A model generated the notes under the pieces. It was given only the letters and a program-made list of their open reading frames with translations. It made no database searches and was not told the origin of the DNA. A program made the translations under genes and the position numbers. Shown piece after piece: positions 49,269-58,023 of a DNA stretch of 64,000 bases. Origin of the DNA: Candidatus Heimdallarchaeota archaeon. GTDB lineage: Archaea > Asgardarchaeota > Heimdallarchaeia > Hodarchaeales > Hodarchaeaceae. Where the stretch lies: positions 124,001-188,000 of the forward strand of contig RDOB01000002.1 of NCBI GenBank assembly GCA_011364965.1, given 5' to 3'. Position 1 is the stretch's first letter. Each line of letters opens with the position of its first letter.

Positions 49269-51764
49269 ATGCCTTATCATCGCAAACTATCGTCAGAGGT
49301 GTTTCCTCGAAAATTATTCTGGGAAACTTTTATTGAATTGGACCATTCAGTCGAAAAAAAACTCTTAATCGAAATTTTACAAATATCGAAGAAAAGAAAT
49401 CTCATTTTTGAGGTTTTGGATGAACAAGGTTGGTCGGAATGGAAAGATAACCCAGACAAATTAGTAAAAGGTATTGTTCCACTATTAATTGCATTATTTT
49501 GTGATAGAATAACAATTTCGATTTCTATATTTAAAAAATCCTTTCAATTTGAAGATTTAGTAGCTCAAATGCGAAGAGATATTGGGAGTAGTTCTTCAAA
49601 TAAAAAAATTCTGAGTTTTTTCAATTTAGTGTCCAAGCTTTTGGATCAATCTCCAGAAAATGATTCAGAGTATCCAATAACTTGTCTTTCATATTTTCCT
49701 TTGAATAGAATTCTACATATTCTTTTTGAGTCCGAAGATGAATGTTTACTTGGATTAATTCTAATTCAAGAGTTACTACACCATAGTGATCAACAATACC
49801 TTTTACTTCCCTTTCTATACGAAAATGGGGTTCCCAGTCGATTACAACAGCTTCAAGGACAAGTTTTTACTCCACCAGAAATAACTAATTTTCTAGCAAA
49901 ATTTTCATTATCAAAAGCTGATTTTCGCAAAATAATTGATCCTGCTTGCGGAACGGGACTATTTTTATTAGCAGCTTTGGATTATATTTCTCATTCTCAT
50001 CAGAGGACTTCGTTGAAATATATAATTGGAATTGAGAAAGATCCATACTTAGGATCGATTACAAAAAGTGCTATAAATTACTTTTTATATAAAAATCCAT
50101 CAATGAGCGTTAAGAGTAGTATTATTATACAAGATTTCTTTTGTTTAAATAATGAAGAAGAAAAAAGGCTGAAATCTGATGAAAAGGTTATTTATTATGT
50201 GAATCCTCCCTATACTCGACAAGAGAATATTCCAATGCAATATAAAACCTTGATTCAAACCATTATTCAGAAAGATTTAATTTTTTTTTCTAAGACTGGA
50301 GAAAATGTAAGAAAAGAATTTTCACGACGCTCTGGATTATATGCTTATTTCTTGCTTCATATTGCTGGAAAATTAAAAGAAAATGACTCTATCGGCCTTA
50401 TTATACCCAATTCTTGGCTAGATGTGGACTATGGTCTCTATATTAGACAATTACTTTATAAATACTTTCATATTCATACAATTATTATGACGACAAAGGA
50501 GAAGCTCATTCCAGCAGCTGAAGTTAATACAGTAATTCTATATGTAATTCGAGATTCCAAGAAGTCGATAAAGCAAGTAAACTACTATTTAATAGAGAGA
50601 AAAAGTGATCTAGCATTAATTTCCCTTGGTATGAGGGAAAAGATCCCTTTTCATAAGAAATTTGATCAACATGTATTAGATCCTCCAAAAAAATGGAATG
50701 CAATTTTAAAAGCCCCAAATTGTTATTTGAATCTCTTAAATCTATTAAATGATAAATTAATGCCCCTTAAAAGCATTGCATCTATAAAAAGAGGTTTTAC
50801 AACTGGAGCGAATGATTTTTTTTATCTAGGTAAACCTGGATGTGAAAATAAATATTTTCGATCGGAATGGGATTCTGAAAGTGGGGACCTTCTTCTATAT
50901 CTGAGAGATGATAGAATTCAAGAATTTTATCGTTTGGGATGGACTATAAAGGAGCCCATGTTCAGGATTGAGAAAGAATACTGGATGCATTCATGTAGGA
51001 ATAAATCAAAGGGATTAAAAATAAAATTTGTAGATTCCAAAGAAGTAGAATGGATTCCCAATTATGTAGTTAAATCCCCTAAAGAACTACAAAAGTTTGA
51101 AATCAACGAGTCTGAAATTAACTACGTTGTATTAATTATTTGTCACTCAATTTCAATTGAAAAGGGAGTGCAAGAATATATTCATTGGGGAGAAAAATGG
51201 GTTCCTTCCTCGGGAAGAAAATATCCTCTTAGGCCTACTTGTAAAACGAGAGCGAATTGGTTTTGTTTACCACTCTTAAAAAAAGAATCATTTCCTATTT
51301 TGGGAATGATGACTATCAATGATCGATTTGCATTTTTTTACAACCCCTCGAAATATTATTTTGATGCGAGATTTTATGGCATTCAATTGACAAATTCCCT
51401 TGATGAAATTGCTTTTATTTTTCTTTTCTTGAATTCTATCGTGGCAGCATTTCAATTGGAATTATTGGGAAGGAGTAATTTAGGAGAAGGAGGACTTGAC
51501 ATCAAAGTTTATGAATATGAAGATTTAATGATTCCCAACATTAATTTAATAAATGGAAATGCTGTTTTAATATCAAAAAAGATCTTTAAAGAAACAATCC
51601 ATAAAAGACCCCTTTCGATTCGTGAGGTAGATTTTGAAGATGAATTTATCAAGGTTAATCTTCTATTCAACGTTCAACTAGATCCTGAGGTATTAAAAAA
51701 TTTAAAAACCGAACTAGAAACTTTAGTTCGATTAAGACTAAGCAAAGCAAAATCATTTCAATAA
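49269..51764 (+). CDS. Eco57I-like N6-adenine DNA methyltransferase (831 aa)
   Basis: GQVFTPPEITNFLAKF, motif I IIDPACGTGLFLLAAL, motif IV VNPPY, C-terminal specificity-like GFTTGANDFFYL. Confidence 0.88.
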   Translation: MPYHRKLSSEVFPRKLFWETFIELDHSVEKKLLIEILQISKKRNLIFEVLDEQGWSEWKDNPDKLVKGIVPLLIALFCDRITISISIFKKSFQFEDLVAQMRRDIGSSSSNKKILSFFNLVSKLLDQSPENDSEYPITCLSYFPLNRILHILFESEDECLLGLILIQELLHHSDQQYLLLPFLYENGVPSRLQQLQGQVFTPPEITNFLAKFSLSKADFRKIIDPACGTGLFLLAALDYISHSHQRTSLKYIIGIEKDPYLGSITKSAINYFLYKNPSMSVKSSIIIQDFFCLNNEEEKRLKSDEKVIYYVNPPYTRQENIPMQYKTLIQTIIQKDLIFFSKTGENVRKEFSRRSGLYAYFLLHIAGKLKENDSIGLIIPNSWLDVDYGLYIRQLLYKYFHIHTIIMTTKEKLIPAAEVNTVILYVIRDSKKSIKQVNYYLIERKSDLALISLGMREKIPFHKKFDQHVLDPPKKWNAILKAPNCYLNLLNLLNDKLMPLKSIASIKRGFTTGANDFFYLGKPGCENKYFRSEWDSESGDLLLYLRDDRIQEFYRLGWTIKEPMFRIEKEYWMHSCRNKSKGLKIKFVDSKEVEWIPNYVVKSPKELQKFEINESEINYVVLIICHSISIEKGVQEYIHWGEKWVPSSGRKYPLRPTCKTRANWFCLPLLKKESFPILGMMTINDRFAFFYNPSKYYFDARFYGIQLTNSLDEIAFIFLFLNSIVAAFQLELLGRSNLGEGGLDIKVYEYEDLMIPNINLINGNAVLISKKIFKETIHKRPLSIREVDFEDEFIKVNLLFNVQLDPEVLKNLKTELETLVRLRLSKAKSFQ

Positions 51765-51788
51765 AAGAAATGAAAAGGTTTTGAATTT

Positions 51789-54008
51789 ATGGTAAATATA
51801 AGTGTCGTTGAAAGAAAGCAAAAGGGACAATTTTTCACCAAAACTGAGATTGCAGTAAAAGTTGTAACGGAAATTTGCAATGACTTAATCGGGTATTTAG
51901 ATCAAGGTAATAAGAAAGACTATTCTATGTTTATAAACAAAATATTAAACATTAAGTTAATTGATCCCGCAATGGGTGATGGAGTTTTTCTTGTTGTTGC
52001 TTTAGAATATTTTACGAAAATCATTCAAGATATCTGGGGAGAAATAGTGAAAGATAATAATGTTCGTGCAAAGAATGATTTTAAAGAACGATTCAGGATA
52101 AATGGAATGAATAATGCTTTAACTGAATTAGATCGAGACCTGATTTGTCTTAAAATTCTATCTGAAATGATTTATGGAGTTGAAGTAGATCGTTTTATCT
52201 ATGAAAAAGCTATTCAAAATATTTTAGGTTTGTTTAATGTTCCTGAAGTTATAGAGATGGCAAAAAAACTCGTGAAAATTAAAATTAAACAAGGGAACTC
52301 TCTTATTTCTCCTTTACCATTAGAATTTAAAAAAAGTTTCAAATTTCTTTCTTTATTTAAATCAGAAATTAATTTAATTGTGAAAAATAGAGAAGCAATC
52401 TCTAAATTAATACTTGAAGGTTCTGATGTTTTAATTAAGAGAAAATTTATTGAAAACTCCCAAATTCGTAATTTAGTTATATCTAAGCTTAAAGGAGAAT
52501 TTTCAGATAGTAGTCAACTGCTTTACTTAACTTTGTTAAAGAAAAAAGAACAAATTCCTTTTTTTTGGGAGTTAGAATATCCTGAAGTCTTTTTATCAAA
52601 TAAATTTGGATTTGATGTGGTAATAGGTAATCCCCCTTGGGATAAATGGAAACTTTATGACAGAGAATGGCTAGGTTCGACTGTTCTTTCTTCTCCTGAA
52701 TTAATTAAGGAAACAATCAATGGTGCTCCATCAGAGTCTAAATTAAAATATCTTGAACTAAAAGAGTATTATAAAGAAACCTCAAAATACTTTAATACAT
52801 GCTATAAATGGCAACCTGGGGAAAAAAATCTTTATAAATTATTTCTGGAACGTTTTTATGATCTTACCTCTGAAATGGGTTATTTTGGAATAATTATTCC
52901 GAGTGGAATTCTAGGGGAATATTTTAGTAAATCATTACGAAAAATGCTTTTAGAGAATGTAAAATTAATATCTGTTACAGAAATTGTATCTAATAAGGAA
53001 ATTTTCTCTGAGGTTGAACCAGGGATTAGTATTTCAGTAATACTGGCACAGAAGAATACACCTGATGTTACTTTTCTCTTTTCTAAAGATATTCATTCTT
53101 TAGATGATTTTAAACAAGCTCAAATGCGACTAATAGAAATAAACAATACTAATCATGTTCGAATGAATCGTAATGAAATAATATCTACTTCCCCTCATTA
53201 TATCATTCCATCAATACGTAATAACAAGGAATTAGCAGTCACAAGAAAAATTATTTCATTTCCATCGTTAACGTCTAAAGAATGGAAATGTAAGACATCA
53301 CGTGGTTTAGACATGACCAATGATCGTAATATGTTAACAAAGGATCCAAACGCATATCCTTTGGTTGAAGGCAGACATTTAGTCAGATTGGGGTATGATG
53401 ATAAACACCCTCGTTTTTGGATTCAATCACCTCAAAGATATTTTGAAAAATTCCCTTTTTGGAGAAGAACTTTCATTGGATGGAAAAATTTCTCTGGTAA
53501 TCATAGAAGAAGAAGAATGCGAATAGCTATTTTCCCAAAATCCACTTTCATATCTAATAGCATTTTATGTCTTTATGATTTTCCTGAGCAGGAAGATATT
53601 GAATATTATTTAGCTGGGGTATTATGTTCCGTTCCTTTTGAATTTCGAATTCGACAGATTTGTTATGGATTAAATATCAATCAATTTATAATCAAAAAGA
53701 TGAATATCCCAGCTTATGAAATGAAAAATCCTTTGCACAAAGCACTAGTTAATTTAATCAAAGACTTCGAACCCATTGGGATAAACTGGGCTTATAGAAA
53801 AATGGAGGCCTCCTCCTCTTCCGCAAAATCAGCTCTCGAGAAAGATTATTATCTTTATATAGCCCAAATAGATGCATTGGTTGCTCTAATTTATAATTTA
53901 ACAAAAGAAGAGTTTATTGTTACGCTTCAAGCACATCAAAGGTTAGAATCTTCCTACACAGAAGCAGCAGTGAATTCTTATACAAAATTCTCCCAAAATT
54001 TTAATTGA
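51789..54008 (+). CDS. Eco57I-like N6-adenine DNA methyltransferase (739 aa)
   Basis: KGQFFTKTEIAVKVV, motif I LIDPAMGDGVFLVVAL, motif IV FDVVIGNPPWDKW. Confidence 0.87.
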   Translation: MVNISVVERKQKGQFFTKTEIAVKVVTEICNDLIGYLDQGNKKDYSMFINKILNIKLIDPAMGDGVFLVVALEYFTKIIQDIWGEIVKDNNVRAKNDFKERFRINGMNNALTELDRDLICLKILSEMIYGVEVDRFIYEKAIQNILGLFNVPEVIEMAKKLVKIKIKQGNSLISPLPLEFKKSFKFLSLFKSEINLIVKNREAISKLILEGSDVLIKRKFIENSQIRNLVISKLKGEFSDSSQLLYLTLLKKKEQIPFFWELEYPEVFLSNKFGFDVVIGNPPWDKWKLYDREWLGSTVLSSPELIKETINGAPSESKLKYLELKEYYKETSKYFNTCYKWQPGEKNLYKLFLERFYDLTSEMGYFGIIIPSGILGEYFSKSLRKMLLENVKLISVTEIVSNKEIFSEVEPGISISVILAQKNTPDVTFLFSKDIHSLDDFKQAQMRLIEINNTNHVRMNRNEIISTSPHYIIPSIRNNKELAVTRKIISFPSLTSKEWKCKTSRGLDMTNDRNMLTKDPNAYPLVEGRHLVRLGYDDKHPRFWIQSPQRYFEKFPFWRRTFIGWKNFSGNHRRRRMRIAIFPKSTFISNSILCLYDFPEQEDIEYYLAGVLCSVPFEFRIRQICYGLNINQFIIKKMNIPAYEMKNPLHKALVNLIKDFEPIGINWAYRKMEASSSSAKSALEKDYYLYIAQIDALVALIYNLTKEEFIVTLQAHQRLESSYTEAAVNSYTKFSQNFN

Positions 54009-54033
54009 GAAGTAAAGCGATCAATTGATTTAT

Positions 54034-56661
54034 TTATGCTTGTGAAGATAGAAAATCTTTGATATAAGCGATCTCTAACTCAGTAATTTTAAATAATTCA
54101 TAGATTATTTTATTGATTTTATCAAACTCACCAATAAATTTATTCGAGTTATTGAACATCTTCCTTACTAAATTTACCAAATACGAATAATTCTTTGAAT
54201 TTTTCATCAAAAAAATTGGAAAGTGTTCAATTTGACGTGGATAAAATTCATACACGTTGCCTAAATTTTTAATAGAGTTGAGTGCATAGAAAGTGAGAAG
54301 CTCTGAATTGAGCAATGAAAGCAAATAGTAAAGTATATCTTCCTCAGTTCGATATTCATCTTTGGGAATAAGCCAAATCACATCCTTTGAAGAGAGCGAA
54401 CCTAGTTGATCTAAAGCAAAGGTATTTTTTTTGGATTTATATGGTGAGACGATTTTTGGACGTTCCCAATCCATTGTATTTCTTTCATCACCTTTTCTCC
54501 ACAAAAAATATTTTTGAACCCTCGATCTGTCAAATAACAGCTCTTTATTATTTCTTAGATAATCCATGAGTTTAACATCTTCTAAAATATCCTTTTCTTT
54601 ATAAAAGGGAGCAAAAATCACTTTTCTTTTTTTATATTCAACAAAATAGTTTTTAATGTCTTTACCTTTGATCCATGTTCTCAAATTAGAATCTTTTATT
54701 CCCATCTCATTTGAAAAATAGTCAGGTTTGTTTGTTGTGAAAACTTTGTCACAACCAGTCTCCACTCCTTTACTTATATCAAAAAATTGATTCAGGGTAA
54801 AGTTTGAAGCTTCTCTAATCTTTTTAAGAATTTTAAGAGTCATTTCATTATGAAATATCCATTTTTGTGGTTTTAATGAATTTTGATGTACTTGTAAGAA
54901 AGAATCATAATTCAAATCATTTTTCGGAGTATAGCGAAAAACAGCGATAGAATTTGTTTTCATCTCCTTTTTTTTCAGTATTAATACAATATTACTTATT
55001 TGTACTTCATTGAATAAGGAAATATTCAAAAAATCGTGGATTTCAAGTATTTGAGCAGAATTTTGAATAAATTCTCGTGTTCTAGCTGCATAAACGCTAT
55101 GCAGTAAATATTTTGGCAAAATAAATCCCAATAATCCTCTTAAGGGTTTTAAAGCTTCAATGCTCCTAACCAGAAAAAAGTAGGAAATATCATTATTTCC
55201 TGTGTAGATTTCTGGATATATAAAGCTCAATCTTTTTCTCAATAGTAGAGGAAGATCTGTTAGAGCAATAAAAGGTGGATTTCCGAGAATAATATCAAAT
55301 TTAGGATTTTTTCCAATTTTGAAGTCTATCCAATGAAATAAATTCGTAATTGTTGAAGGTTGTAGATGAGGTTGAAGAATAGATAGCTCATTAGCCTCTC
55401 CCCTAGTCATTGGTGATGAAAAAACAGCATATAGAGTAGTATTTGTTTGAAATGTATTTGAAAACCTTATTTTTGTTAAGGAAATGTCATCTAGTTTTAA
55501 TTTTAATGATGTCCATCTAATACGATCTCCTTCAAAAATAAGATATCGAAATTTAGGAATTTTTCTGAATATTTCTAATAATCCCGAAATTGTATTTTCA
55601 TTATCGAATTCATTATTATTAACATTATTAAAAGTGATTCTATAAACGGGATACTTCAATTCTAAATTCTTATTAAATAAATCATCTCGAGAGCATTCTA
55701 TGTTATCATTTTCTTCTCTCTGGTTTTCATTATTTTGAAATCCAAATAATGAGTTCCCTTTATATATATTGCATCGAAAAGGAGTTTCTTTAGAGTTACT
55801 CGAATCAAAACTCCATAACCATAATTTTAATCTTGAAATAAGAATTGCTACTGTATCTATATCAATACCAAATAAAATATTTTCAACAATCATTTTTTTA
55901 ATCGTTATTTCATCAGTTGGGGTAGAAAAAGATTCAAGCATTTCATTAATTATATTTCCACAGGCAATTAGGAAAATTGAACTTCCAGTAGCTGGATCCA
56001 GTATTTTTAAATTTGAAATTTGCTTTATTATATGTCTATTATCTGAGGAATCCTCTAAGTGAATTCTAGATATCCAAGAATTCACCATTTTTTCCGAAAG
56101 TTTAAGAGCAAACCAATATGGAGTGTAAATTTGGCCAAAACTTTCTATGTCGGTCTTATATGATCTTGAAATGAACTTTACATAATCAAATATAGAAAAA
56201 TCTATTACATTACTTTCTTGATCATATTCTTTAGTATGGTCGTTGATCCAGACGTAATTTTCCTTAAATTCTCTTGCAATGTTTTTCCAATTGATTTTAT
56301 TCAATTTAACTTGATCTACATAATCATAATGGTCAAAAAGATTAAAACAAACCTCTTTTGGTATTATGGAATTTATAAAATTTAAAAAATCCTTTTCTTG
56401 AAACAAAATTTCCTCCCAGGTCGTAATCTCTCTATTTTTCTTATCTATTTTATTTGGATCCAAAAAAAATAATGAGATAAATTGTAAGAGGATTATTTTG
56501 GAATAATCCATTTGTAAATGGCTTGGAATGATAACATCTGCAATATTTTCATATAGATTTTCTAATAGTATGCGAATACTTCTTGGTAGTTGCTTAATGC
56601 CCTTATTTCTGTCCTTAAGACAAAATATTAGCTTTTCCTCCAACCAAGAGAATCTAATCAT
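54034..56661 (-). CDS. Eco57I-like N6-adenine DNA methyltransferase (875 aa)
   Basis: FGQIYTPYWFALKLSEKMV, motif I ILDPATGSSIFLIACG, motif IV FDIILGNPPFIAL, TaqI-type specificity region FFDISKGVETGCDKVFTTN. Confidence 0.88.
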   Translation of the reverse strand: MIRFSWLEEKLIFCLKDRNKGIKQLPRSIRILLENLYENIADVIIPSHLQMDYSKIILLQFISLFFLDPNKIDKKNREITTWEEILFQEKDFLNFINSIIPKEVCFNLFDHYDYVDQVKLNKINWKNIAREFKENYVWINDHTKEYDQESNVIDFSIFDYVKFISRSYKTDIESFGQIYTPYWFALKLSEKMVNSWISRIHLEDSSDNRHIIKQISNLKILDPATGSSIFLIACGNIINEMLESFSTPTDEITIKKMIVENILFGIDIDTVAILISRLKLWLWSFDSSNSKETPFRCNIYKGNSLFGFQNNENQREENDNIECSRDDLFNKNLELKYPVYRITFNNVNNNEFDNENTISGLLEIFRKIPKFRYLIFEGDRIRWTSLKLKLDDISLTKIRFSNTFQTNTTLYAVFSSPMTRGEANELSILQPHLQPSTITNLFHWIDFKIGKNPKFDIILGNPPFIALTDLPLLLRKRLSFIYPEIYTGNNDISYFFLVRSIEALKPLRGLLGFILPKYLLHSVYAARTREFIQNSAQILEIHDFLNISLFNEVQISNIVLILKKKEMKTNSIAVFRYTPKNDLNYDSFLQVHQNSLKPQKWIFHNEMTLKILKKIREASNFTLNQFFDISKGVETGCDKVFTTNKPDYFSNEMGIKDSNLRTWIKGKDIKNYFVEYKKRKVIFAPFYKEKDILEDVKLMDYLRNNKELLFDRSRVQKYFLWRKGDERNTMDWERPKIVSPYKSKKNTFALDQLGSLSSKDVIWLIPKDEYRTEEDILYYLLSLLNSELLTFYALNSIKNLGNVYEFYPRQIEHFPIFLMKNSKNYSYLVNLVRKMFNNSNKFIGEFDKINKIIYELFKITELEIAYIKDFLSSQA

Positions 56662-56680
56662 ATTTTTTTTAAGAAATTTT

Positions 56681-57142
56681 TTAGTCTCTTATCTTTTCAA
56701 ATATTATTTTTATCTTCCCAATTCCCTGATTTATTAGTTTTCGGGGCAAGTTTGGTTTAGTTTCCTCCACAAGAATATCTCCTTGCTCAATTAAGGTAAT
56801 GAAAACAGTAGTAATATTCTCTTCTACCCAGTTATCTAATTCCTCTTTATTCACAGAGGGGAAAGCTGAATTTGATTGCAGAGCTTGCTCGAATACCATT
56901 TGATGAATTCTCCTGTTTTGGTTCTCCTTCAGATCGTACCATAGATTCCGAATTAGCTTTCTTTCTTTTACTCGTAATGCTTCTATCTTCTGTAATATTG
57001 TCCATACTTTGGATGGGACTATAACAGACTCTTTTTGTTTCTTTTTGGACATTGTTGCTCTCTCTACTTCTTTTCGCTCTATATTGACCCCGTTGACTTC
57101 ATCAAAGTGTTTATCGTCTGAGGAGATCTTCCAATGTTTCAA
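56681..57142 (-). CDS. Hypothetical helical protein, 153 aa, upstream partner of the third methyltransferase
   Basis: ORF 19 bp upstream of the 875-aa methyltransferase, same strand; no recognised family. Confidence 0.65.
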   Translation of the reverse strand: MKHWKISSDDKHFDEVNGVNIERKEVERATMSKKKQKESVIVPSKVWTILQKIEALRVKERKLIRNLWYDLKENQNRRIHQMVFEQALQSNSAFPSVNKEELDNWVEENITTVFITLIEQGDILVEETKPNLPRKLINQGIGKIKIIFEKIRD

Positions 57143-57192
57143 TTAAAAGATATGTATTTAATATATTTTTGGATTTATCCCTTCTGTTCTCT

Positions 57193-57456
57193 TTAGTAGA
57201 TATAATCCATTTTTCTTTTTTTTACATAATAACGATGGATAATGAATAGATAGAAGAAAAGTACTATACCCATACCGATCATGAGAAATGATAATGAAAT
57301 CTTAAACCAAGTAGCATCTGGGATTATGGGAAGATCTTCAAATAATTGATTAGGAATAAAGAAAGGAAATATTACTCCAGTAATAATAAGAATAAAAGCT
57401 GCGATACTCCCAAAAAATTCTGTTCGATTTCTTTGTAGGAAGCGACGAAAGGCCAT
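57193..57456 (-). CDS. Small membrane protein, 87 aa
   Basis: Two hydrophobic helices, complete ORF. Confidence 0.55.
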   Translation of the reverse strand: MAFRRFLQRNRTEFFGSIAAFILIITGVIFPFFIPNQLFEDLPIIPDATWFKISLSFLMIGMGIVLFFYLFIIHRYYVKKRKMDYIY

Positions 57457-57707
57457 TTTAGATCATTTTTCCTTTTTCATCTGGATTGAGAATTGTTTTC
57501 ATGATTTTATCCGTAATTATCAACAAATTTATACATGTGATTAAATAAACTTTCTTATTACTAGCAATAGTCGGGACTACCAAGTCTTATTTCAATAATT
57601 TTGAAGCAACTAACTTGATTTTTGTTATCCGACATAATTATTTTACCCTTATTTTTTCTTCTCTATTTTAACCTTTTTTCAAGAAAAGGAGTATCTTTTA
57701 ATCAGAC

Positions 57708-57780
57708 TTTATAAATGCATGTGATACGCCTTATAAATGTGTGAGGAATTAAGTAGGATTTATAAAGGCCGATACGCCTT
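57708..57780. promoter_or_regulatory. Cluster of three TATA-box-like TTATAAA motifs with duplicated GATACGCCTT upstream of the polymerase gene
   Basis: TTTATAAATG (57708), TTATAAATG (57731), TTTATAAAGG (57759); GATACGCCTT at 57723 and 57771. Confidence 0.4.
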
Positions 57781-58023
57781 GCTATCGAAGACTATTCCTG
57801 AATCAAATATGCGAATAGTTTTTTAATTCCCCAATAAGTTGTGTATATCGCGTCACCCACTAAAAGGACTGATTTTGGCTTTGTTTTCCATCTTGCTGAG
57901 CAATAATATGGAAGAATTACAGCCAATAAATGAAAAAAAGGGTTCAATTGGCATAATTATGAAAGCAGAGTTAAGTTTCTATGAAACTGACCTGTAAATT
58001 TTGTTATTTCATGAGTCGATTTA

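Noticed and set aside
49269-57142. Complete BREX or DISARM locus
   Set aside because: No PglZ/BrxZ, BrxL, Lon-like, helicase (DrmA/D) or PLD gene in the window; only methyltransferases and a distant DUF499 ATPase.
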